Source: a virus | Length of the DNA stretch: 64,000 nt | Virus record (IMG/VR): IMGVR_UViG_3300005613_000044 | Location: 1 to 64,000 of that record | Strand: one strand, 5' to 3' | Notes under the pieces: model-generated | What the model saw: the letters and a program-made list of their open reading frames with translations, nothing else | Databases searched by the model: none | Told to the model about the DNA's origin: nothing | Shown: piece by piece, positions 33,350-42,028 of the stretch | Layout: the number at the start of each line of letters is the position of its first letter | Numbering within the stretch: the first letter of the stretch is position 1 | Position numbers and translations under genes: made by a program

Positions 33350-34812
33350 TGCGTTATTATACGAATGTCCAGATGGTTGGTAACAACTTTTTGGTCCGTG
33401 GATATGAAAATGGGAAAAGCGTCATCTTCAAAGAGGAATTTCAACCAACTCTTTATGTGAAATCAAATAAAGAAACCGGATGGAAAACTCTTGATGGTGA
33501 GAATGTAGAACCTATTCAACCAGGTACAGTAAAGGATTGTAGAGAATTCTATAGGAAGTATGAAAATGTAGATGGATTCAAAATCTATGGTAATGAAAGG
33601 TACATCTATCAGTATATTTCTGATAAGTATCCTGAAAGTGAGATCAAGTTTGACATTAAGAAAATTAATCTTGTGACCATTGATATTGAGGTCAAATCTG
33701 AACAAGGATTCCCTGATCCGGATTCTTGTTCAGAGGAGATGCTCACTATCTCCATGCAAGATTATGCTACTAAAAAAATTAAGACTTGGGGAAGAAAACC
33801 TTATACTCCTACTCAGGATAATGTAACTTATTATCATTATGATGATGAAGTCGATATGCTTAATTCTTTCATCTATCATTGGAATAAAAATCCCCCTGAG
33901 GTTGTGACTGGTTGGAATTGTCGTCTTTATGATATTCCATATCTTTGTGGCCGTATTGATAGAATTATGGGTCAGAAGAAACTTAAACTTCTTTCACCAT
34001 GGGGGCTGGTAAGTCATGAAGAGATCTATATCTCGGGTAGAAAGTTCAATGTTTATGATATTGCTGGAACAACTACTCTTGATTATTTGGAATTGTATAA
34101 GAAGTTTACTTATACAAATCAAGAGAGTTATCGACTGGACTATATTGCTGATATTGAACTTGGCCAGAAAAAGTTGGATCACTCCGAGTTTGATACTTTC
34201 AAGGACTTCTATAACGGGAACTGGAAAAAGTTTGTAGACTACAACATTATTGACGTGGAACTTGTTGATCGTCTGGAAGACAAGTTGAGATTGATTGAAC
34301 TTGCTATTACAATGGCATATGATGGTAAGGTCAATTACACAGATGTGATGTTTCAAGTGAGATTGTGGGATACTATTATCTACAATTATTTGAAAAAGAA
34401 GAAAATTGTAGTTCCTCAAAAAGATAGAAGTGAGAAAGATTCTAAGTTTGCCGGAGCTTATGTTAAAGAACCTAAACCAGGTCTTTATGATTATGTGGTT
34501 TCTTTTGACCTTAACTCCCTATATCCTCACTTAATCATGCAATACAATATCTCACCAGAAACACTTTTGGATGAGAAACATCCAAATGTGAGTGTGGATA
34601 AACTTCTTAATGAAGAAGTTGCATTTGAGATGTATAAGGACTATGCGGTTTGTGCTAATGGTGCAATGTATAGAAAGGATGAAAGGGGATTTCTACCTGA
34701 ATTGATGGAGAAGATGTATGCTGAACGTAAGGCCTTTAAGAAGGAGATGTTGAAGAGTAAACAGAAACTAGTTGATATTGAATCGGAGATGAAGAGAAGG
34801 GGTCTTAAGTAA
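33349..34812 (+). CDS. gp43A: DNA polymerase gp43, N-terminal part (gp43A)
   Basis: Family B polymerase, first 487 residues: N-terminal domain, 3'-5' exonuclease (Exo I VTIDIEVKSE near 107; Exo II TGWNCRLYDIP near 186; Exo III YNIIDVELVDRL near 299) and palm motif A SFDLNSLYPHLIMQYN near residue 385. It stops inside the fingers, before motif B. The rest is encoded by the next ORF, whose ATG overlaps this stop (TAATG). T4 gp43 is one 898-aa chain. Confidence 0.95.
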   Translation: MRYYTNVQMVGNNFLVRGYENGKSVIFKEEFQPTLYVKSNKETGWKTLDGENVEPIQPGTVKDCREFYRKYENVDGFKIYGNERYIYQYISDKYPESEIKFDIKKINLVTIDIEVKSEQGFPDPDSCSEEMLTISMQDYATKKIKTWGRKPYTPTQDNVTYYHYDDEVDMLNSFIYHWNKNPPEVVTGWNCRLYDIPYLCGRIDRIMGQKKLKLLSPWGLVSHEEIYISGRKFNVYDIAGTTTLDYLELYKKFTYTNQESYRLDYIADIELGQKKLDHSEFDTFKDFYNGNWKKFVDYNIIDVELVDRLEDKLRLIELAITMAYDGKVNYTDVMFQVRLWDTIIYNYLKKKKIVVPQKDRSEKDSKFAGAYVKEPKPGLYDYVVSFDLNSLYPHLIMQYNISPETLLDEKHPNVSVDKLLNEEVAFEMYKDYAVCANGAMYRKDERGFLPELMEKMYAERKAFKKEMLKSKQKLVDIESEMKRRGLK

Positions 34813-35975
34813 TGGGTTATTTGATTGGTGGTGCAGGAGAAGGTGCACAAAAGGAGATAGTGGTATCAGATAAGGACTATTCTAAATTGACTGATACACA
34901 ACTTCTGAAACTTCGTGATCAGACTGTGAAAGATATTGCAAAGTTCAATAACTTTCAAATGGTTAGAAAGATTACACTGAACTCAGCTTATGGTGCGGTT
35001 GGTAATCAGTACTTCAGATATTACAAACTTGCAAATGCAGAAGCTATCACATTGAGTGGTCAGGTATCTATTCGGTGGATTGAAAACCGTATGAATGGTT
35101 ATCTAAATAATCTATTACAAACGGAGGGGATTGATTATGTCATTGCATCTGACACTGATTCAATCTATCTTAATTTTGGACCTCTTGTTAATAAATTTTT
35201 TAGTAATAAGCTTGACGATAAGAATAAGATTGTTACGATCATTGACCAGATCTGTAAGGACAAGTTGGAACCGTTCATCGATTCCTCTTATCAAAATCTT
35301 GCGTCGTATGTAAATGCATATGATCAGAAGATGCAGATGAAACGGGAGAACATTGCAGACCGTGGAATCTGGACAGCAAAGAAACGATACATTCTAAATG
35401 TCTGGGATAGTGAGGGGGTTAGATATGAAGACCCTAAACTCAAGATTATGGGTATAGAAGCCGTAAAGTCTTCTACTCCAGCTCCATGTAGGTCAATGAT
35501 TAAAGACGCTCTCAAACTTATGATGAAAGCGACTGAAGATGAATTAATTGATTTTATTGAAAATTGTAGAACAAAATTCAAAAATCTTTCTCCAGAAGAG
35601 ATTGCATTTCCTCGAATGGTTTCCGATGTAAATAAGTATAAGTCTCACTCTTCAATTTATATAAAAGGAACACCAATTCATGCTAGAGGTGCTCTTCTTT
35701 TCAATTACTATATTAAAGAGAAGAATCTTCAAAACAAATATTCCCTTATCAATAATGGTGAAAAGATTAAGTTTGTTTACCTGAAAAAAGCTAACCCTAT
35801 CAGAGAGAATGTGATTTCTTTCATCTCAGACTTTCCTGTTGAAACTGGTCTTGACAAATACATTGATTACGAACTACAATTTGAAAAGGCATTCTTAGAA
35901 CCAGTCAAGACTATTCTTGATTCTATTGGGTGGAACGTTGAAAAAACTGTAAATCTAGAATTATTTTTTGGATAA
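34812..35975 (+). CDS. gp43B: DNA polymerase gp43, C-terminal part (gp43B)
   Basis: 387 aa with fingers motif B KITLNSAYGAVGNQYFRYY near residue 53, palm motif C SDTDSIYL near 113 and thumb motif KKRYILNVW near residue 190. It ends in LELFFG, which fits a clamp-binding peptide for gp45. The first 35 residues have no obvious counterpart in unsplit cyanophage polymerases. The frame is blocked by TAA at 34806-34808 just upstream, so it must start near 34812. Confidence 0.95.
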   Translation: MGYLIGGAGEGAQKEIVVSDKDYSKLTDTQLLKLRDQTVKDIAKFNNFQMVRKITLNSAYGAVGNQYFRYYKLANAEAITLSGQVSIRWIENRMNGYLNNLLQTEGIDYVIASDTDSIYLNFGPLVNKFFSNKLDDKNKIVTIIDQICKDKLEPFIDSSYQNLASYVNAYDQKMQMKRENIADRGIWTAKKRYILNVWDSEGVRYEDPKLKIMGIEAVKSSTPAPCRSMIKDALKLMMKATEDELIDFIENCRTKFKNLSPEEIAFPRMVSDVNKYKSHSSIYIKGTPIHARGALLFNYYIKEKNLQNKYSLINNGEKIKFVYLKKANPIRENVISFISDFPVETGLDKYIDYELQFEKAFLEPVKTILDSIGWNVEKTVNLELFFG

Positions 35976-36988
35976 TGGACTTCTTAAAAGATATTGTAAA
36001 AGAGATTGGTGATGACTATACCAAACTTGCCTCCGACATCGATGAAACCGAAACTTACGTGGACACAGGTTCGTACATTTTTAACGGACTTGTTTCAGGT
36101 AGTATATTTGGCGGTGTATCTGGGAATAAGATTACTGCCATTGCTGGTGAGTCTAGTACTGGAAAAACTTTTTTTAGCCTCGCAGTGGTTAAGAATTTTC
36201 TGGACTCTAATCCTGATGGATATTGCTTGTATTTTGATACTGAGGCAGCTGTCAATAAGTCACTCCTAGAAAATCGTGGTGTTGATTTGAATCGACTCGT
36301 TGTTGTCAATGTTGTGACGATTGAAGAGTTTCGTAGTAAAGCACTCAAGGCTGTAGATATATACTTAAAAAAACCTGAAGATGAACGTAAACCTTGTATG
36401 TTTGTGTTAGACTCTTTAGGGATGCTCTCTACAGAGAAAGAAATTACTGACGCACTGAATGACAAACAAGTTCGTGACATGACTAAATCTCAACTAGTCA
36501 AAGGTGCTTTTAGGATGTTAACTCTGAAGTTGGGTCAGGCAAACATTCCAATGATTGTAACCAATCATACCTATGATGTCATCGGTTCTTATGTTCCTAC
36601 GAAAGAAATGGGTGGAGGTAGTGGTCTCAAATATGCTGCGTCTACAATTATCTATTTGTCTAAGAAAAAGGAGAAGGATGGAACGGAAGTTATTGGAAAT
36701 CTTATCAAGGCAAAGACTGCTAAGTCACGTTTAAGTAAGGAGAATAAAGAAGTTACTATTCGTCTTTTCTATGATGAAAGAGGACTTGACAAATATTATG
36801 GTCTCTTGGAACTTGGTGAACTCGGTGGGATGTGGAAAAATGTTGCCGGACGATATGATCTTGGAGACGGAAAGAAAATTTACGCCAAGGCTATTATGAA
36901 AGATCCGGAACAATATTTCACACCAGAAGTGATGGAGAAACTGGATCAAATTGCGAGAGAGGAGTTTAGTTATGGTTCAGGTGTATGA
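35975..36988 (+). CDS. uvsX: RecA-like recombinase UvsX
   Basis: Strand-exchange protein, 337 aa (T4: 393). Walker A GESSTGKT at residues 59-66, CLYFDTEAAV near 83, Walker B CMFVLDSLGML near 140, and an L2-like loop EMGGGSGLKYAASTIIYLS near 208. Works with UvsY (17224) and gp46/47. Starts at a TAATG overlap with gp43B. Confidence 0.95.
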   Translation: MDFLKDIVKEIGDDYTKLASDIDETETYVDTGSYIFNGLVSGSIFGGVSGNKITAIAGESSTGKTFFSLAVVKNFLDSNPDGYCLYFDTEAAVNKSLLENRGVDLNRLVVVNVVTIEEFRSKALKAVDIYLKKPEDERKPCMFVLDSLGMLSTEKEITDALNDKQVRDMTKSQLVKGAFRMLTLKLGQANIPMIVTNHTYDVIGSYVPTKEMGGGSGLKYAASTIIYLSKKKEKDGTEVIGNLIKAKTAKSRLSKENKEVTIRLFYDERGLDKYYGLLELGELGGMWKNVAGRYDLGDGKKIYAKAIMKDPEQYFTPEVMEKLDQIAREEFSYGSGV

Positions 36989-37487
36989 TAGTTTACTTCC
37001 TAAAGAAGTATGTCATTATTTGATTGAATTGATTGATAAGAGTGAGAATCAAGAGTTTGTAAATGAAGATTATAAGCCCTGTTTCACACAACTCAATATC
37101 AATAATCATCACCCAGAGGTAGTTAAATCATTAATACCTTATGTTAGAAATGTATATCAGAAATATATTGATGATACCAAAAGTAAATATCTTCCAAAAT
37201 TAAAGTTTTTGGAAGAATTTCGTATCAAAAGGTATAATGTTGGTGGAGAGGAGAGGTTTGATGAACATGTTGATGTTATAGATCACGCATCAGCTAGAAG
37301 AGTCGTTGCTTTCCTTTTCTATCTCAACGATAATGATGGATTAACAAAGTTTACCGATAGATTTGAGGTGACTCCTAAAGAAGGTAGAGTTGTTGTATTT
37401 CCACCCACTTGGGAATATCCACATTCTGGACTACCACCAAAAAATAAAACCAAGTACATCATGAGCACTTATATTCACTATGGATAA
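36972..37487 (+). CDS. 2-oxoglutarate/Fe(II) oxygenase (171 aa)
   Basis: Prolyl-4-hydroxylase-like fold with iron ligands H99-x-D101 (FDEHVDVID) and distal His151 (YPHSG), and a C-terminal TKYIMSTYIHY strand carrying the basic residue for 2-oxoglutarate. Such enzymes are common in cyanomyoviruses; the substrate is unknown. The start is ATG 36972, with GAGGAG about 8 bases upstream; a TTG at 36951 is unlikely. It overlaps uvsX by 17 bases. Confidence 0.85.
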   Translation: MVQVYDSLLPKEVCHYLIELIDKSENQEFVNEDYKPCFTQLNINNHHPEVVKSLIPYVRNVYQKYIDDTKSKYLPKLKFLEEFRIKRYNVGGEERFDEHVDVIDHASARRVVAFLFYLNDNDGLTKFTDRFEVTPKEGRVVVFPPTWEYPHSGLPPKNKTKYIMSTYIHYG

Positions 37488-38856
37488 AATCGAGTTTCTT
37501 GTTCTTAAGAATCTTTTACACAATGAGGAATATCTTCGTAAAGTTATTCCCTTTTTGAAGAGTGAATATTTTCAGGATTATAATCAAAAGATTGTCTACG
37601 AAGAAATTTTTGATTTTGTATCTCAATACAATGAAGTTCCCACAAAAGAAATTTTATCTATTGAGATTGAAAAGAGAAAGGATATTAATGAGACTTCATT
37701 CAAAGAACTTTGTCATCTTATTGATAATCTTGATGATCAACCAGTAGAATTTGAATGGTTGGTCGATACAACTGAAAAATGGTGTAGAGATAGAGCAATC
37801 TATATTGCTCTTCTCGAATCAATTTCAATCGCTGATGGTAATGTAAAAGAAAAAACTCCCGATTCTATTCCATCTATTCTTTCAGATGCTCTCGCTGTTG
37901 GTTTTGATAATCATGTTGGTCATGATTATCTTGAAGACTATGAAAATCGATTCCGAGTATATACTACCAAAGAAGAGAGAGTTGAATTTGATCTAGACTA
38001 CTTTAATAAGATCACAAAAGGTGGACTTCCAAAAAAGACATTGAATATTGCACTTGCTGGAACTGGTGTAGGTAAATCTCTTTTCATGTGTCATGTTGCA
38101 TCATCTGTATTGATGCAAGGAAAAAATGTTCTCTACATTACTATGGAAATGGCAGAGGAAAAGATTGCTGAACGTATTGACGCTAATCTCTTGAATGTAA
38201 ATATTCAAGAGATATCAGAACTTCCCAAACAAGTTTTTGAGACTAAGGTTAATAACTTAGCTAAGAAAACTCAAGGAACTCTAATTATCAAAGAATATCC
38301 AACAGCATCTGCACACAGTGGACACTTTAAGTCACTTCTCAATGAACTTGCACTTAAGAAGTCATTTAGACCTGATATTATTTTCATTGATTACCTTAAT
38401 ATTTGTGCTTCCAGCAGGTATAGGGGAAACAGCACTGTCAATTCATATAGCTATATTAAAGCTATTGCTGAAGAACTTAGAGGCCTGGCTGTCGAGTTTC
38501 AAGTTCCTATCGTATCTGCCACCCAGACCACTCGTTCTGGTTTTGGTAACTCTGATGTTGACCTTACTGACACTAGTGAGTCCTTTGGTCTCCCTGCTAC
38601 TGCTGATCTTATGTTTGCCCTTATTTCGACTGATGAGCTCGAGTCCTTGGGACAGATACTTGTAAAACAATTGAAGAATCGTTATAATGACCCCACAACA
38701 TATAAAAGATTTGTAATCGGTATTGATCGAGCAAAGATGAGATTATATGATTGTGAACAGTCTGCTCAAGAAGATCTTCTTGACAATAAGAAGGAAGAGG
38801 AGTATTCTTATGAAGAGCAAAAACCTAAAAAATCATTTGAGGGATTTAAATTCTAA
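37480..38856 (+). CDS. gp41: Replicative helicase gp41
   Basis: DnaB-type hexameric 5'-3' helicase, 458 aa (T4: 475). Walker A ALAGTGVGKS at residues 191-200; Walker B PDIIFIDYLNI near 300; VPIVSATQTTRSGFG near 344; C-terminal DRAKMRLYDCEQ. Works with primase gp61 encoded at 47654. Overlaps the oxygenase by eight bases. Confidence 0.95.
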   Translation: MDKIEFLVLKNLLHNEEYLRKVIPFLKSEYFQDYNQKIVYEEIFDFVSQYNEVPTKEILSIEIEKRKDINETSFKELCHLIDNLDDQPVEFEWLVDTTEKWCRDRAIYIALLESISIADGNVKEKTPDSIPSILSDALAVGFDNHVGHDYLEDYENRFRVYTTKEERVEFDLDYFNKITKGGLPKKTLNIALAGTGVGKSLFMCHVASSVLMQGKNVLYITMEMAEEKIAERIDANLLNVNIQEISELPKQVFETKVNNLAKKTQGTLIIKEYPTASAHSGHFKSLLNELALKKSFRPDIIFIDYLNICASSRYRGNSTVNSYSYIKAIAEELRGLAVEFQVPIVSATQTTRSGFGNSDVDLTDTSESFGLPATADLMFALISTDELESLGQILVKQLKNRYNDPTTYKRFVIGIDRAKMRLYDCEQSAQEDLLDNKKEEEYSYEEQKPKKSFEGFKF

Positions 38857-39263
38857 TGAGTAATGTTGACACACAAAAATACGTTGAGTTTGTCGATGCG
38901 GTCACGTCTCAACCATCGAAAAATCACGAAGCATTTATCTATCGTCTTCAAGAACTTGAAGGTCAAGGATTTCCTACCGAGCGACTGCTTACTGCTGCTG
39001 TAGGAATGTCCGCGGAAGCAGGTGAGTTTACTGAAATTATCAAAAAGATGATTTTCCAAGGCAAACCTGTAACTGAAGAAAATCTGTTTCATTTGAAGCG
39101 TGAGCTGGGTGACATCATGTGGTATGTTGCTCAGGCATGTATTGGACTGAATATTAGTCTTGATGAAGTACTCGTTATGAATGTAGAGAAACTCTCTGCT
39201 CGTTATCCTGAAGGAACATTTGACGTTTACTTCTCCGAAAATCGTAAGGAGGGAGACCTGTGA
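38856..39263 (+). CDS. mazG: MazG-like nucleotide pyrophosphohydrolase
   Basis: 135 aa. All-alpha MazG core with metal-binding AEAGE (E54, E57) and HLKRELGDIMWY (E83, D86). Typical cyanophage auxiliary gene, proposed to act on (d)NTPs or alarmones. TAATG overlap with gp41. Confidence 0.92.
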   Translation: MSNVDTQKYVEFVDAVTSQPSKNHEAFIYRLQELEGQGFPTERLLTAAVGMSAEAGEFTEIIKKMIFQGKPVTEENLFHLKRELGDIMWYVAQACIGLNISLDEVLVMNVEKLSARYPEGTFDVYFSENRKEGDL

Positions 39264-39448
39264 ATAAAGAACAAAAAGTAACACTAGAAATGTCTGTATA
39301 TCAGGCAGCTGCAATTCGTGAATCATTATTTCAAGACACAAAGGGATATACATACGATGTAACTTGTGTTCCGGAAAGAGTTGTTCAAATTCGTGAAGCA
39401 ATTGTTAGTATCGATAATCAACTTGAAGAGATTTTTAAAGAGGACTAA
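39260..39448 (+). CDS. Small hypothetical protein (62 aa)
   Basis: GTG start inside the mazG stop (GTGA), with a strong AAGGAGGGAG site at 39246-39255, so the start is well supported. It is mainly helical (EMSVYQAAAIRESLF; VQIREAIVSIDNQLEEIF). No family recognised; coupled to mazG. Confidence 0.65.
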   Translation: MNKEQKVTLEMSVYQAAAIRESLFQDTKGYTYDVTCVPERVVQIREAIVSIDNQLEEIFKED

Positions 39449-40152
39449 TGGCAGCACTTGTTTGTAACTTACCTTCTGTTGAGGTCTGGGTAAGAAAAGA
39501 ATATCTAACCGATCATCAAAGTGGCCACGGTGAGTTTGTAAAGGGTGTATGGGTTTCTGCAAAGTCTATTCCCGGAAGAGCATTTTATTTTGAAACATAT
39601 CTTCCTGAGTATGGTGCAATGTATGATAAATTACCTATCAGTGCATTTTTGTCAGACCCAGAAACACCTGATCCTGATATGAGTTTACATAATCTTCAGT
39701 TCTGGAACTGTATGGATTATGGTGTAGTCGCTGTTCAAAAACAGTTTATCGGATCTATGGATTATGTGGTTTATACTAGAGATTATGGAACTGTTCGAGG
39801 AACTTATATCTGTACTCTAGATAATTATCATCAAGATCCTGATGTTATAGATTATGCGACATCAGAGAATCCTGCGGAACACAAGTCTCATAATCTAATT
39901 GAACTTGTGAACGGTCAGTATTGTCTGTATCCTAATAACAGAACTAGGATTTATGATAATAGTTTGACACCATCAGAGCCTAAGACCCCAGACTTCAGAG
40001 TTTCAACCAAATACTATCAGGTTGAGAATGGGTATGATAGAATGGGACTTGGAGATCAGGACTCTTATTTTTGGAAAACTTCTAAAGAAGTTGCTGAAGA
40101 AACAATTAAAGACCTTGAATCAAATGCACCTGATTATGGAGTAGGAAAATGA
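39448..40152 (+). CDS. Conserved cyanophage hypothetical protein (234 aa)
   Basis: Starts at a TAATG overlap. Aromatic-rich (Trp, Tyr) N-terminal half (VEVWVRKEYLTDHQSGHGEF; FETYLPEYG) and a C-terminal helix EVAEETIKDLE. No catalytic motif, signal or membrane segment. Context is a string of replication and metabolic genes; function unknown. Confidence 0.7.
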   Translation: MAALVCNLPSVEVWVRKEYLTDHQSGHGEFVKGVWVSAKSIPGRAFYFETYLPEYGAMYDKLPISAFLSDPETPDPDMSLHNLQFWNCMDYGVVAVQKQFIGSMDYVVYTRDYGTVRGTYICTLDNYHQDPDVIDYATSENPAEHKSHNLIELVNGQYCLYPNNRTRIYDNSLTPSEPKTPDFRVSTKYYQVENGYDRMGLGDQDSYFWKTSKEVAEETIKDLESNAPDYGVGK

Positions 40153-40373
40153 AATTTGAGATTACAGTAGAAGATTATCAAAAAGCAGGAGAGGAGTTTT
40201 GGCCTAAGTATTGGTATGTTGCCAAAGAACTAGGTGAAAATGCTAAAGCCGAAGAAATTTTAAAAGTTATGGAATCTCTTGCTGGTGTTGCGATGAAACA
40301 AAAATCTGAAGATAAGATTGGTCCATTCGGATTTAATAAAAAAAATGATACGGTAGATTCTGATGAGTGCTGA
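40149..40373 (+). CDS. Small hypothetical protein (74 aa)
   Basis: ATGA overlap with the previous gene. Helical and acidic (YWYVAKELGENAKAEEILKV) with a GPFGFN turn. No known family. Confidence 0.6.
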   Translation: MKFEITVEDYQKAGEEFWPKYWYVAKELGENAKAEEILKVMESLAGVAMKQKSEDKIGPFGFNKKNDTVDSDEC

Positions 40374-40662
40374 GCCTGAAAATAAACGAAAGCCAAAACT
40401 ATCTGATTCTTTTGGTGGTACAGTAGAAAAAAATATTCCTGATGATGTTGAGTGGATTGATGATATTTTCTATATCAAGAAGACAAGATTTGGTCTTTAT
40501 ACATCCATTTTGAAAGAACCTCTTGGTCAACATTTTATTACTGGTCCAACATATGAATCAGTATTAAATGTTTCTCGTTGGCATCTCAAGTGTTTGGAGG
40601 AGGGTACACTTCATCTATACACTAGAGTTGTAAATTCTGGTGTTGTTGGTGGCAAGTTGTAA
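40363..40662 (+). CDS. Hypothetical protein (99 aa)
   Basis: Overlaps the preceding ORF by 11 bases. Contains WIDDIFYIKKTRFGLYTSIL and a GPTYESVLNVSRWHLKCLEEG helix. No family recognised. Last gene before a late-type octamer and a switch to virion-type genes. Confidence 0.6.
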   Translation: MSAEPENKRKPKLSDSFGGTVEKNIPDDVEWIDDIFYIKKTRFGLYTSILKEPLGQHFITGPTYESVLNVSRWHLKCLEEGTLHLYTRVVNSGVVGGKL

Positions 40663-40696
40663 TATATGATTTGAATGACTGGGAGAGAAGAGATTA

Positions 40697-40704
40697 TATA
40701 AATA
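40697..40704 (+). promoter_or_regulatory. Late-promoter-like octamer TATAAATA
   Basis: Exact consensus, 26 bases before the ATG at 40731; marks the start of a late block. Confidence 0.65.
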
Positions 40705-40730
40705 AGAAAAGGTAATCGTGTAGTAAGAAA

Positions 40731-41999
40731 ATGTCTGCAGATCTTCGTAGTATTCTTGAAGCCTATAGTGCTGTCTATGACAACGATGTAAAAGAAACTC
40801 TGAATTCATTTCATGATGAAATTACAGACATGGATCTCTCACTGATTAGTGAAAGAGAATTATCTGATATTGCAGAGGAAGCACTTCAGGAACTTTTTGA
40901 AGAAGGATATTCATTGTTTGAATCGGAGATCATTCTTGAGGATGTAATTGTTGAAGCTAATTCTTATATGACCGCTATGATGAAAGGTCAGAATAAGTAT
41001 AGAAAACAACAGAAGAGACAAGAAAAGATTGATAGGGTTAAGGGTGCTATCAAGGGTGCCCTTGATATGGCAAAGATGAAAGCATCTACTGGAGCTGTTA
41101 AGACATACGGAGCTTACAGAAAGGCTAAACAAGCAGCTGATGATAAAGCTAGAAGAACATCTCAAACAGCTAAGAATTTTTCAGCACAAACTTCTAAAAA
41201 GGCTTCTGAGGCTAAGGCTCAAGTTAAGTCTGGACTGAAAGGAATGATTCGTAAGGCATCTGAGAGAGTTGCTTCTGGAGCTTCTAAAGTTGCTAAGAGA
41301 ATGACTGAAGGTAAAGATTCTTCATATCTTGAGACTAATATGAAGAAGAGACAGAAGAATAATGAAAAGGCTCGTAAGGATATGGAGAAGATGGGGACTC
41401 CAATGAAGAATCCTCATTTCGAAGAAGTGTCCAAGATTAGAAAGGATTGGGGAGATGCTTACAGATCTATCTACGAAAAGAAACTTGATCCCGTAGGTAA
41501 GGAAGATGGTGATATAGATAATGACGGTGACATCGATAAGACTGATAAGTATCTCCACAAACGTCGTAAGGCCATTGGTAAGGCAATGGGCAAGAAAGAC
41601 GAAGATGATCAAAATGGTGATATTGAAGAAGGTGTAGGTATGCACCGTGACGCTAAGACCGGTGAGGTAGTGAATAAGGCAGAAGTGGGTAAGACCTACT
41701 ATCCAAATATGCCCAGAAAGAAGTCTTCCGTAGCCCTTCGTAAGGAGAAGGAATCATTGAAGAAAGAGGGTTACACACCCATGACTCCTGAGAGAACTGC
41801 TCGTGTAGAGAAGGCAAAGAAAAAGGCATATGATGATGATCAACGAGCTCAATATAAGGGTGATGCCAAAGAGTCAGATAAACAGTTCAAGCGTCGTATG
41901 GCAATGGATTCCAAAACCAAAATGAAGAAGGAAGAGGTTCAGTTCTCTGATGCTGAACTGGAAGCCATTCAGGCAAAGGTTGACTCTTGGGAAGATTGA
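40731..41999 (+). CDS. Internal virion-type protein with EF-hand-like loop (422 aa)
   Basis: The N-terminus (LRSILEAYSAVYD) resembles N-termini of other cyanophage virion proteins. The middle (about 85-225) is Lys/Ala-rich helix, suited to DNA or scaffold contact. Near residue 258 is KEDGDIDNDGDIDKTDKYLH, an EF-hand/dockerin-like D-x-D-x-D-G loop followed by a basic helix, a module that recurs in cyanophage proteins. No enzyme motif. I infer a DNA-associated or core protein injected or packed in the head. Confidence 0.65.
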   Translation: MSADLRSILEAYSAVYDNDVKETLNSFHDEITDMDLSLISERELSDIAEEALQELFEEGYSLFESEIILEDVIVEANSYMTAMMKGQNKYRKQQKRQEKIDRVKGAIKGALDMAKMKASTGAVKTYGAYRKAKQAADDKARRTSQTAKNFSAQTSKKASEAKAQVKSGLKGMIRKASERVASGASKVAKRMTEGKDSSYLETNMKKRQKNNEKARKDMEKMGTPMKNPHFEEVSKIRKDWGDAYRSIYEKKLDPVGKEDGDIDNDGDIDKTDKYLHKRRKAIGKAMGKKDEDDQNGDIEEGVGMHRDAKTGEVVNKAEVGKTYYPNMPRKKSSVALRKEKESLKKEGYTPMTPERTARVEKAKKKAYDDDQRAQYKGDAKESDKQFKRRMAMDSKTKMKKEEVQFSDAELEAIQAKVDSWED

Positions 42000-42028
42000 T
42001 AATTGATTTCTTGAATGAAATATAAAAA

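Noticed and set aside
38853-39401. 182-aa ORF on the - strand
   Set aside because: Exact antisense of mazG and its neighbour; mazG active-site residues are all present on the + strand.
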